This document shows positions 30,915 through 39,426 of a stretch of 64,000 bases of DNA, piece by piece. Where the stretch lies: NCBI GenBank assembly GCA_943330455.2, contig CALQHT020000004.1, positions 1 to 64,000 of the forward strand, written 5' to 3'. This DNA comes from Nitrosovibrio sp. Nv4. Lineage in GTDB: Bacteria > Pseudomonadota > Alphaproteobacteria > Acetobacterales > Acetobacteraceae. The position numbers were made by a program, and so were the translations under genes. Within the stretch, counting starts at the first letter, position 1; the number at the start of each line of letters is the position of its first letter. Under the pieces are notes generated by a model. That model worked only from the letters and a program-made list of their open reading frames with translations, did no database searches and was not told the DNA's origin.

Positions 30915-30947
30915 ACAAAAAAGGCGGCGCCCGATCGGACGCCGCCG
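30915..30947 (-). terminator. Rho-independent terminator for the peroxiredoxin gene
   Basis: Minus strand ggcggcgtccgatcgggcgccgccttttttt: GC stem-loop followed by a T tract, just 3' of the stop at 30969. Confidence 0.85.
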
Positions 30948-30968
30948 TTTCCGTGACCGTAGACTGGA

Positions 30969-31451
30969 TTACAGCGCGGAGATGATGGCCTCGGCCTTGC
31001 TGACTTCGAAGCCACCAGGGGCCTCGACGCCCAGATGCGTCACCTTGCCATCGACCGCGACCAGGGCATAACGCTGGCTGCGCCAACCCATGCCGCGCGC
31101 ATTCAGGTCCAGCTCCAGGCCAATGGCCTTGGCGAAGGCCGCCGCGCCATCGGCAAGCATTTCGACCTTGCCGCTGGTGCCCTGGTCCTTGCCCCATGCG
31201 CCCATGACAAACGCGTCATTGACCGAGATGCATGCGATGGTGTCGACGCCCTTCGCCTTGATCGCGTCGGCGTTCTGCACGAAGCCCGGCAGATGCTTGG
31301 CGCTGCAGGTGGGGGTGAAGGCGCCCGGAACGGCGAACAGCACCACCTTCTTGCCCTTGAAGATATCGTCCGTGGAGGTCTCCTTTGGCCCATCGGCCGT
31401 TGCGACCATCAGCTTCATCGACGGAATTGTGTCACCGACCTTGATCGTCAT
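30969..31451 (-). CDS. Peroxiredoxin (Prx5/glutaredoxin-type)
   Basis: MTIKVGDTIPSMKLMVATADGPKETSTDDIFKGKKVVLFAVPGAFTPTCSAKHLPGF; PGAFTPTCS active site. Confidence 0.93.
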   Translation of the reverse strand: MTIKVGDTIPSMKLMVATADGPKETSTDDIFKGKKVVLFAVPGAFTPTCSAKHLPGFVQNADAIKAKGVDTIACISVNDAFVMGAWGKDQGTSGKVEMLADGAAAFAKAIGLELDLNARGMGWRSQRYALVAVDGKVTHLGVEAPGGFEVSKAEAIISAL

Positions 31452-31569
31452 GGAATTCTTGCTCCCCATTGGGTGTCTCGTGGGCCTGCCGAGGTGGGCA
31501 GTGACGGACTCCTAGCTGGCCTTGGGGCCGGTGTCACGCCGGGGGTGTCGATCGTCGTACCCCCGGTGC

Positions 31570-32742
31570 TCACTTCAATGCCCGCAGCCTGGCTGGGACC
31601 TCGGCGATCGCCTCCATGTCGACATTCGCAAAGGCCAGCCGTAGATGTCTCTCCTGGCCGGGGCCGAAGAACGGTCCGGCGAGCGACAGCAATCCGCACT
31701 CGGTCGCCAAGGCTTCTCCCACCGCCAGCGCGTCGCGTTCCCCCTCGGGGATTCGGATGTAGGCGAAGTAGGTGCCGAGCGCGTCGATGTGCCAGTTTTG
31801 GAGCTGGCCGACACCGTCGCGGAAGACGCGGGCACGTTCGGCGATGATCGCGCGGTTTCCGGCCTTCCACGCATGCAGATTGTCGACCGCCCAGGTCAGC
31901 CCTGGCAGAGGGCCACGCGGCGGGCAGATCTGCATCGTATCCAGCACCTTGTTCAGTTCCACCCGCACCCGAGGCCCGCAAACCATCGCCCCGACCCGGT
32001 GTCCGGCCACGCAATAGGCCTTCGAGAACGAGTAAAGATGGATGACCCCATCCCGCCACTCCGGGTCCTGGAACAACCCATGCGGGGGCCGTGCGGTGTC
32101 CGGCAGAAAATCCCGGTAGGATTCATCGACGATCAGCCAGATGCCGCGTTGCCGGCACAGGGACGCGAACCGAGCAATCACGTCGGGCGGATAGACCGCC
32201 CCAGTCGGATTATTGGGACTGATCAGCACCACGGCGCGGGTCCGATCCGTCATCAGTGCCGCCGCCCGCCCCGGATCCGGCACAAACCCATCCTCCGCTC
32301 GGCAGGGCAGCGGCAGCGCTTCCAACCCCTGCATCGTCAGTGCCATGGCGTTGTTGAAGTACCAGGGCACCGGCAGCATCACCTGATCGCCAACGCCGCA
32401 CAGAACGGTCATCGCCATGGTGAACGCCAGATTCGCGCCGGCGGTGATGGCCACGTCGGCCGCATCCAGATCGGCGCGATAGACTCGATTGATGTCGGCG
32501 GCCAGGGTCGCTCGTAGCGCCTCATCCCCGTCGATCGTGCCGTAGCGGGCTTGCACCGGCGATGCCGCCCCTTCGGCCAAACGCGCCGCGAGATCTGGGT
32601 GCGTCGGATAGCCCGGCACCGCCTGCGTCAGGTCAATAATCGGACCGGCACGCCCGTCATAGCGGTTGGCCCAGGCCTTGGCCGTGGGGATGGGAGCCGC
32701 GAAGGTCGCGCGAATACGGGGGGAGAGCGGAGGGGCTGTCAT
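31570..32742 (-). CDS. Class I/II pyridoxal-phosphate aminotransferase
   Basis: [23 protein letters not shown]...[39 protein letters not shown]...[20 protein letters not shown] (PLP lysine motif SFSKAY). Confidence 0.9.
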   Translation of the reverse strand: MTAPPLSPRIRATFAAPIPTAKAWANRYDGRAGPIIDLTQAVPGYPTHPDLAARLAEGAASPVQARYGTIDGDEALRATLAADINRVYRADLDAADVAITAGANLAFTMAMTVLCGVGDQVMLPVPWYFNNAMALTMQGLEALPLPCRAEDGFVPDPGRAAALMTDRTRAVVLISPNNPTGAVYPPDVIARFASLCRQRGIWLIVDESYRDFLPDTARPPHGLFQDPEWRDGVIHLYSFSKAYCVAGHRVGAMVCGPRVRVELNKVLDTMQICPPRGPLPGLTWAVDNLHAWKAGNRAIIAERARVFRDGVGQLQNWHIDALGTYFAYIRIPEGERDALAVGEALATECGLLSLAGPFFGPGQERHLRLAFANVDMEAIAEVPARLRALK

Positions 32743-32852
32743 CGGCGCAGTTTGCGTGGATATCGGCCGGTCGGGAAGGCCCTTACCGACGCTTGATATT
32801 GCCTCCCCTTCGCCACGGCGCTACTCCCCCGGGCGTCGAGGAGTTTGCCCGC

Positions 32853-34082
32853 ATGCGCGTCAAGGATGTGAAGAAAGTGGTTCTCGCCTATTCGGGCGGG
32901 CTGGACACCAGCGTGATCCTGCGTTGGCTGCAAACCACCTACCAGTGTGAGGTCGTGACCTTCACCGCCGATCTCGGCCAGGGCGAGGAGCTTGGGCCGG
33001 CGCGCCAGAAAGCGGAAATGTTCGGCGTGAAGGAGATCTTCGTCGACGATCTGCGCGAGACCTTCGTGAAGGACTTCGTCTTTCCGATGTTCCGCGCCAA
33101 CGCGTTGTATGAGGGCCAGTATCTGCTGGGCACCTCCATCGCGCGCCCGTTGATCGCTCAGCGCCAGATCGAGATCGCCGAGATGGTCGGTGCCGACGCC
33201 GTGGCACATGGTGCGACCGGCAAGGGCAACGACCAGGTGCGGTTCGAGCTGTCCTATTACGCCCTGAAGCCCGACATCAAGATCATCGCGCCCTGGCGGG
33301 AATGGGACCTGACCAGCCGCACGACCTTGATCGAGTTTGCCGAGACGCATCAGATCCCCATCGCCAAGGACAAGCGTGGCGAGGCGCCGTTCAGCGTCGA
33401 TGCCAATCTGTTGCACTCGTCGTCCGAGGGCAAAATTCTGGAAGACCCGGCGGTGGAGGCGGATGAAATCGTCTATCAGCGCACGATCCGGCCGGAAGAT
33501 GCGCCCGACAAGGCAACTGTCATCTCGATGGATTTCGAGCATGGCGACCCGGTGGCGATCGACGGGGTGCGGCTGTCCCCGGCCGCTCTGCTGACCCGGT
33601 TGAACGAGCTGGGCAAGGCAAACGGCATCGGCCGGCTGGATCTGGTGGAGAACCGGTTCGTCGGCATGAAGTCGCGCGGCGTCTATGAAACGCCAGGTGG
33701 CACCATCCTGTTGCTGGCCCATCGGTCGATGGAAAGCATCACCCTGGATCGCGAGGCGGGGCATCTGAAGGACAGCCTGATGCCGCGCTACTCGGAGCTG
33801 ATCTACAACGGATTCTGGTTCAGCCCGGAGCGGCGGATGCTGCAGGCGTTGATCGATGAAAGCCAGAAGAGCGTCAGCGGCCGCGTGCGGTTGAAACTCT
33901 ACAAAGGCAACGTCACCTGCATCGGCCGTGAGTCGCCGCATAGCCTTTATGACACACGGGTCGTGACGTTCGAGGATGACCAGGGTGCCTATGACCAGGT
34001 CGATGCCCAAGGCTTCATCAAGCTGAACGCGCTGCGGCTGCGGCTGGGCGCGATGGTCGGGCGTCGCGGCGGGACGTTGTAG
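32853..34082 (+). CDS. argG: Argininosuccinate synthase
   Basis: [47 protein letters not shown]...[18 protein letters not shown]...; YSGGLDTS P-loop. Confidence 0.97.
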   Translation: MRVKDVKKVVLAYSGGLDTSVILRWLQTTYQCEVVTFTADLGQGEELGPARQKAEMFGVKEIFVDDLRETFVKDFVFPMFRANALYEGQYLLGTSIARPLIAQRQIEIAEMVGADAVAHGATGKGNDQVRFELSYYALKPDIKIIAPWREWDLTSRTTLIEFAETHQIPIAKDKRGEAPFSVDANLLHSSSEGKILEDPAVEADEIVYQRTIRPEDAPDKATVISMDFEHGDPVAIDGVRLSPAALLTRLNELGKANGIGRLDLVENRFVGMKSRGVYETPGGTILLLAHRSMESITLDREAGHLKDSLMPRYSELIYNGFWFSPERRMLQALIDESQKSVSGRVRLKLYKGNVTCIGRESPHSLYDTRVVTFEDDQGAYDQVDAQGFIKLNALRLRLGAMVGRRGGTL

Positions 34083-34092
34083 GCGGGGCTAC

Positions 34093-34344
34093 GGAAGGAA
34101 GACCTCGGGGCTCCGCCCCGAACCCCGCGAGGGGCTTTGCCCCCTCGACCCCCACCAAGGCTGGGCCTTGGATGCCATTTGTTGGGTCGGGGACGAAAGG
34201 GGGCCGACACGGACGCTGAAACGCCAGGGTCGGCCCCCTTTCGCCCCTGACCCAATGGATCGCGGTCCAGGGGCCGCAGCCCCTGGTGGGTTCGAAGGGC
34301 GAAGCCCTCGCGGGGTTTGGGGCGGAGCTCCAAGGCTTTCCTTC
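34093..34344. repeat. Large nested imperfect inverted repeat (cruciform-like)
   Basis: Outer arms ggaaggaagacctcggggctccgccccgaaccccgcgagggg... / ...ccctcgcggggtttggggcggagctccaaggctttccttc; inner stem tgggtcggggacgaaagggggccgac (34183) / gtcggccccctttcgcccctgaccca (34254). Confidence 0.9.
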
Positions 34345-34345
34345 A

Positions 34346-34846
34346 TCACCCAAGCAACGTCAGCAACCCCTGCAACAACTGCGTCGGCGTCGGCGGACAG
34401 CCGCGGATTACCAAGTCGACCGGCACGACGGCGGACACGCCGCCCACCACGGCATAGCTCCCGGCGAATACGCCCGCATCGGCGCCGCAATCTCCCACGG
34501 CGACCACCCATTTCGGATCGGGCGTGGCCTGCCAGGTTCGTTCCAGCGCTTCCCGCATGTTCTTGGTCACGGGCCCGGTGACCAGCAGCACGTCGGCGTG
34601 CCGGGGCGACGCGACAAAGTGCAGACCGAACCGCTCCAGGTCATGGAACGCGTTGTTCAGGGCATGGATTTCCAATTCGCACCCATTGCAGGACCCGGCA
34701 TCCACCTGGCGGATCGCGAGGCTTCGCCCCAGCCTGCGGCGAGCGGTCGCGTCCAGGGTCGCCGCCAGCTTGGCCAGGTCCGGGTCGATGTCCGGTTTGG
34801 ACTCGGTCAGCGGCCGCCTCAGACCTTCCAGCAGATGTCTCAGCAT
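34346..34846 (-). CDS. hyfI: NuoB/HyfI-like small subunit of a hydrogenase-4-like (Ehr-like) complex
   Basis: RSLAIRQVDAGSCNGCELEIHALNNAFHDLERFGLHFVASPRHADVLLVTGPVTKNMREALERTWQATPDPKWVVAVGDCGADAGVF...VIRGCPPTPTQLLQG; four Cys for a proximal [4Fe-4S] retained. Confidence 0.88.
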   Translation of the reverse strand: MLRHLLEGLRRPLTESKPDIDPDLAKLAATLDATARRRLGRSLAIRQVDAGSCNGCELEIHALNNAFHDLERFGLHFVASPRHADVLLVTGPVTKNMREALERTWQATPDPKWVVAVGDCGADAGVFAGSYAVVGGVSAVVPVDLVIRGCPPTPTQLLQGLLTLLG

Positions 34847-34853
34847 GGGGTGG

Positions 34854-36338
34854 TCACAGGTCGTGTCCCGAGTAGGAGCAGTTGAAGCTCTTGTTGCATA
34901 ACGGAAAATCCGCGACGATGTTGCCCTCGATCACCGCTTCCAGCAGGGGCCACTGGAACCAGGACGCGTCGCGCGCGTGACAGCGTTCGACCACCCCGCC
35001 GACGATGCGCAGCCAGATCAGCAGATCGCCACGGAAGGCCTCGACCAGGGCGATGCCTTCTCCGGCCGCGCCGGTCGGGTCGAACGGGGTCACGGTGTCT
35101 CCGGGTGGCAGACCTTTCAGCAACTGGTCCAGCATCGAGAGGCTTTGCGTGATTTCCTCGATCCGGATCCAGACGCGAGCATTGACGTCGCCATCGCTCC
35201 GCACCGGCACGGTAAACGCCAGCGTGTCATACGGCGCGTATCCCGGTGAACGGCGAGCGTCGAAATCCCGGCCGGATGCGCGACCGACATAGCCGCCGGC
35301 ACCGAACCGGCGCGCGAGATCAGGTTTCAGGTAGCCGGTGGTGACCGTGCGATCCTGCAGGGACGCCATGTTGTCGTACAACGAAACCAGTGGCGGGAAA
35401 CGGGCGCCGATTTCCGCCAACAGGTCCCGGATCAGGCCCACCCGATCCGGGTCCAGGTCTGCGTCCACGCCGCCGGGCACGATCCGATCCATCATCAACC
35501 TGTGGCCGAAACAGACGTTGGCGCAGCGTAAAACCCGCTCCCGCAGCACGGCACAATGCGCCAGCATGATGCTGAAGGAGGCGTCGTTGCAGATCGCCCC
35601 GAAATCCCCGAGATGATTGGCGATGCGTTCCATCTCGGCCATGATCGCGCGCAGCCAGACGGCGCGCGGGGGAACCTGGATGCCCAGCGCCGCCTCGACC
35701 GCTTGGCTGAAGGCGAGGCCATAGGCGACGGTGCTGTCGCCGGATATGCGCCCGGCGATGCGGTGTGCCCGAGCGATCGGGGCGCCGGCGAGCAGCCAAT
35801 CGATCCCCTTGTGGACGTAGCCCAGGCGCTGCTCCAACCGCACCACGGTCTCGCCATCGGCGGTAAAGCGAAAATGCCCGGGCTCGATGATGCCGGCATG
35901 CACCGGGCCGACCGGGATCTGATGCAGTCCCTCACCGTCCACTGGCAGGAATTGGTAGGATGCGGCCGGCGGGGTTTCGCCCTCCCAACGGCCATGATCC
36001 AGCCAGGGTCGCGTGTCGGGCAGGCCGATCGGGTTCAATCCGAACAGATCGCGCATCGCCCGCTCCAGCCGGATCGCGGGAGGATGCAGGCGCCCGATCG
36101 ATGGATACACCAGGTCGGCGCACTCTAGGCTCAATACGGCAATGCAGGGATCGGCCTCGCCCAGCAACGCCATGTGCGCCCGTCCGACTTCACCCCAGAC
36201 GCTCAGGAGCGTCACCGTGCCGGCGGCGAGGGCGTCGATGGCGCGTTCCCAGACGACGATATCGACTTCATGTCGCGGCCATGGCGCGGAACCGAAAACC
36301 GGTCGGCCTTGCTTCAGCAGGTCCTGCAAGCCGGTCAT
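34854..36338 (-). CDS. hyfG: NuoCD/HyfG-like large subunit lacking most [NiFe] cysteine ligands
   Basis: NuoC-like N-terminus (ERAMRDLFGLNPIGLPDTRPWLDHG) then NuoD/HyfG-like LEQRLGYVHKGIDWLLAG...RISGDSTVAYGLAFSQAVEAALGIQVPPRAVWLRAIMAEMERIANHL; ATG overlaps the hyfF stop (ATGA). Confidence 0.88.
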   Translation of the reverse strand: MTGLQDLLKQGRPVFGSAPWPRHEVDIVVWERAIDALAAGTVTLLSVWGEVGRAHMALLGEADPCIAVLSLECADLVYPSIGRLHPPAIRLERAMRDLFGLNPIGLPDTRPWLDHGRWEGETPPAASYQFLPVDGEGLHQIPVGPVHAGIIEPGHFRFTADGETVVRLEQRLGYVHKGIDWLLAGAPIARAHRIAGRISGDSTVAYGLAFSQAVEAALGIQVPPRAVWLRAIMAEMERIANHLGDFGAICNDASFSIMLAHCAVLRERVLRCANVCFGHRLMMDRIVPGGVDADLDPDRVGLIRDLLAEIGARFPPLVSLYDNMASLQDRTVTTGYLKPDLARRFGAGGYVGRASGRDFDARRSPGYAPYDTLAFTVPVRSDGDVNARVWIRIEEITQSLSMLDQLLKGLPPGDTVTPFDPTGAAGEGIALVEAFRGDLLIWLRIVGGVVERCHARDASWFQWPLLEAVIEGNIVADFPLCNKSFNCSYSGHDL

Positions 36339-37789
36339 CCGAGTTGTACCGCGACGTGGTGGAACCACGCCACCAGCGGCGGCGGCAACCAGATACCGGC
36401 GATCAGCACCAACAAGAGATGGGCGAACATCGGCAGGTAGGAGGCTCGCACCGGCCCGACCGGTCCCTTCACCGGGCCGAACGCCAGGTCATTGACCCGC
36501 AGCAGCAAGGCGCCGAAGGCCAGCAACAGGCCGAAGACGAACAGCACGGCCAGCACTGGAACGCGGGCGAAGGTGGTGGACGCCACCAGGAACTCGCTGG
36601 TGAAGACGCCGAAGGGGGGCATCCCGCCGATTGCCGCCACTCCGGCCACCAGAGACCAGCCCAGCACCGGGTGCGAAACGGTCAGGCCACCGATATCGGC
36701 CATGCGCTGGGTTCCCTTGACCTGCACGATATGGCCCACCGCAAAGAAGATCGCCGATTTGGTCAGGCTGTGCATCGCCATGTGCAGCAGGCCGGCGAAA
36801 TTGCCCAACGGCCCCGCCATGCCGAACGAGAACACGATAATCCCCATGTGCTCGATCGACGAATAGGCGAACATGCGTTTGATGTCGCGCCGGCGATACA
36901 GCATGAACGCCGCGAAAATCAGCGACAGCAGCCCCATGCCGATCATCAGTGGCCCGGGTGCCAGAGCGCCAGGATTGGCCGCGATCAGCATCTTGAAGCG
37001 CAGCAGGGCATAGAGCGCGACGTTCAACAGCAAGCCCGACAGCACGGCGGAGATCGGCGTCGGCCCCTCGGAATGTGCGTCGGGCAGCCAGGCATGCAGC
37101 GGTGCCAGCCCGACCTTGGTGCCATAGCCCAGCAGCAGGAAGATGAAGGCGATGTTCAGCAATGATGGATCGAGCGCCGCGGCCCGCGAGACCAGGGTCG
37201 TCCAGACCATGGCATCCATGCCCTCCCCGATGACCGGCAGCGCGGCCAGGTAGACCAGGATGGTGCCGAACAGGGCCAGCGCGATGCCGACACTGCCGAG
37301 GATGAAGTATTTCCAGGCGGCTTCCAGGGCCTCGGCCGTGCGGTAGATCCCGACCATCAGGACCGTGGTCAGGGTTGCCAGTTCGACGGCGACCCACATC
37401 AGGCCGATATTGTTGGCGACCAGCGCCAGACCCATGCCGAACTGCATGATCTGATACATCGCGTGGTAGAATCGCAGATGCCTTTGAGTCAGGCGGCCGA
37501 TTTCCAGTTCGTGCGCGATGTAGCTGGCACTGAAGACGCTGGTGGTGAAGCCCACGAAGGTGTTCAGGATGATGAACACCACGTTCAGATCATCCACCAG
37601 CAGGTATTGCCCCGGTGCCGGTCGCCCCGCTAGCAGCATCAGCGCGCAGAGCAGCGACCCCAGGCTGGCCGCCATGTTCATCCCGGCCGACACCCGATAA
37701 CCGGGCACGAATGCCAGGACGGCGGCCGCGACCAGCGGGATCGACAGCACACCCACCAAAGGGTCGATACCGAGCAGGAACGGCATCAC
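36335..37789 (-). CDS. hyfF: HyfF-like proton-translocating antiporter subunit (NuoL/M/N family)
   Basis: Highly hydrophobic; FVGFTTSVFSASYIAHE...LMWVAVELATLTTVLMV...KVGLAPLHAWLPDAHSEGPTPISAVLSGLLLNVALYALLRF...YSSIEHMGIIVF; Proton_antipo_M hallmarks. Confidence 0.92.
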   Translation of the reverse strand: MMPFLLGIDPLVGVLSIPLVAAAVLAFVPGYRVSAGMNMAASLGSLLCALMLLAGRPAPGQYLLVDDLNVVFIILNTFVGFTTSVFSASYIAHELEIGRLTQRHLRFYHAMYQIMQFGMGLALVANNIGLMWVAVELATLTTVLMVGIYRTAEALEAAWKYFILGSVGIALALFGTILVYLAALPVIGEGMDAMVWTTLVSRAAALDPSLLNIAFIFLLLGYGTKVGLAPLHAWLPDAHSEGPTPISAVLSGLLLNVALYALLRFKMLIAANPGALAPGPLMIGMGLLSLIFAAFMLYRRRDIKRMFAYSSIEHMGIIVFSFGMAGPLGNFAGLLHMAMHSLTKSAIFFAVGHIVQVKGTQRMADIGGLTVSHPVLGWSLVAGVAAIGGMPPFGVFTSEFLVASTTFARVPVLAVLFVFGLLLAFGALLLRVNDLAFGPVKGPVGPVRASYLPMFAHLLLVLIAGIWLPPPLVAWFHHVAVQLG

Positions 37790-38448
37790 CCTTGGCCTCC
37801 GCGGAATTTGTCCAGGGCCCCGACATCGACGGTATCGAAGCGCTCCCGGATGCGGAACAGGAAGATGCCGATGACGATGAACGCGATCAGGATCGAGAAG
37901 GCGATGCTGATCTCAACTACCAGCGGCATGCCGCGCGCGCCGGTGGCGGCCAGATTGATGCCGTTTTCCAGCGACATGAAGCCGACGACCTGGCTGACGG
38001 CGTTGCGGCGGGTGACCATCATCAGAAGGCCGATCAGTACCACGGACAAAGCGAGCGCGATGTCCTCCCGCGCGATCGGGTCGGCCTTGGCGGTGACCGG
38101 CAGCATGACCTCCAGCGACAGGGCCACCAGTGCCATGCCTGCCAGCATCGTCAGGCCGACGCTGACAACGGCCTCGATTTCCCGATGCACGCCCATGCGA
38201 AACACCATGCGGCGCAGCGCCCAGGGGACCAGGATGGCCTTGAAGCCCAATGCGATGGCGGCGGTGACATACAGATGCGGCGAGCCCTGGATGTGTGCCT
38301 GCCACGCGACCGAAAGCGACAGCACCAGCGCATGAAGCGCCAGGACATTCAGCAACGCGTAGAGCCGGACCTGATACAGCATCATGAAACTGACCAGCAC
38401 CAGGGCTCCGGCCAGCATATGGGCGATATCGAAGGATAGCCCGTGCAT
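37786..38448 (-). CDS. hyfE: HyfE-like membrane subunit
   Basis: Multi-TM 220 aa protein with C-terminal VGFMSLENGINLAATGARGMPLVVEISIAFSILIAFIVIGIFLFRIRERFDTVD (NuoK/HyfE-like); ATGA overlap with hyfF. Confidence 0.85.
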   Translation of the reverse strand: MHGLSFDIAHMLAGALVLVSFMMLYQVRLYALLNVLALHALVLSLSVAWQAHIQGSPHLYVTAAIALGFKAILVPWALRRMVFRMGVHREIEAVVSVGLTMLAGMALVALSLEVMLPVTAKADPIAREDIALALSVVLIGLLMMVTRRNAVSQVVGFMSLENGINLAATGARGMPLVVEISIAFSILIAFIVIGIFLFRIRERFDTVDVGALDKFRGGQG

Positions 38449-38451
38449 CTG

Positions 38452-39408
38452 CTACATCCCCCGCGACACGAACAGCAGCAGCACGCCCAGCAACGCCAGC
38501 ATCAGCGCGGCACCCAGGAAATTCGGCACCCGGAACACCCGCATCTTGGCGATCGACATTTCGGACACGCTCAGCAGCACGCCCGCCCCTGTCAGCTTTA
38601 CGAGCCAGAGGCCCGCACCGGCGGCATAATCCAGCGGGGAGCTGGCCGCTCCGGCCAGTCCGAACGGCAGGAACAGGCAGATGATCAGCGACGCATAGGC
38701 CAGCAATTTCAGGGACGCGGCGAGGTCGATCATCGCCAGATGGCGACCGGAATATTCCAACACCATCGCCTCGTGCACCATCGTCAGTTCCAGGTGCGTC
38801 GCGGGATTGTCCACGGGGATGCGGCCGTTTTCGGAGATCGCCACGATGATCAACGCCACCAACGCCAAGGCGAGCGACACCCGCAGACCGACCGCGTCCG
38901 ACTGCATGAACACGGCGATCGTCGACAACTGGGTCGAGCCCGCGATCAGCGCCACCGAAAACACGATCATGACCATCGCCGGTTCCGCCAGGGAGGCGAT
39001 CATGACTTCCCGGGACGCGCCGATCCCGCCGAAGCTGGTGCCGACATCCAGCCCGGCCAGCGCCTGGGCAAAGCGGACACCGCCGAACAGCGCGATGATC
39101 ACCAGCAGATCGCCGGACCAACTGAACAGCAGCCCGGTCGCGAAAGTCGGGATCAGGGACGCGGCGACCCAGGTGATCGCGAACACGACATAGGGAACGC
39201 CGCGGAACAGCCAGGAGGCGTTCTCCGCCATCACGACATCCTTGCCGAACAGGCGGCGGAGGTCCCGGTAGGGCTGCAGCAACGGCGGGCCCTGGCGACG
39301 TTGCAGCCTGGCCTTGACCTTGCGCACCAGGCCGGTCAGCAGCGGCGCCAAGCCCAGCACCAGCGCCATCTGCGCAAATTGGGTTAGCAGCGCGCCCATC
39401 ATGTCCAT
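38452..39408 (-). CDS. hyfC: HyfC/NuoH-like membrane subunit
   Basis: LAPLLTGLVRKVKARLQRRQGPPLLQPYRDLRRLFGKDVVMAENASWLFRGVPYVVFAITWVAASLIPTF...PVDNPATHLELTMVHEAMVLEYSGRHLAMIDLAASLKL; NuoH/HycD family. Confidence 0.9.
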   Translation of the reverse strand: MDMMGALLTQFAQMALVLGLAPLLTGLVRKVKARLQRRQGPPLLQPYRDLRRLFGKDVVMAENASWLFRGVPYVVFAITWVAASLIPTFATGLLFSWSGDLLVIIALFGGVRFAQALAGLDVGTSFGGIGASREVMIASLAEPAMVMIVFSVALIAGSTQLSTIAVFMQSDAVGLRVSLALALVALIIVAISENGRIPVDNPATHLELTMVHEAMVLEYSGRHLAMIDLAASLKLLAYASLIICLFLPFGLAGAASSPLDYAAGAGLWLVKLTGAGVLLSVSEMSIAKMRVFRVPNFLGAALMLALLGVLLLFVSRGM

Positions 39409-39426
39409 GGGGTCAGGGCCGTCATG

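Noticed and set aside
34089-34511. 140-aa minus-strand ORF across the large inverted repeat
   Set aside because: Coding potential is an artefact of the GC-rich palindrome; overlaps hyfI in another frame.
34854-36338. Calling the operon a functional hydrogenase-4 / formate hydrogenlyase
   Set aside because: Three of four NiFe-ligating cysteines are absent and there is no ferredoxin subunit, formate dehydrogenase or hyp gene nearby.
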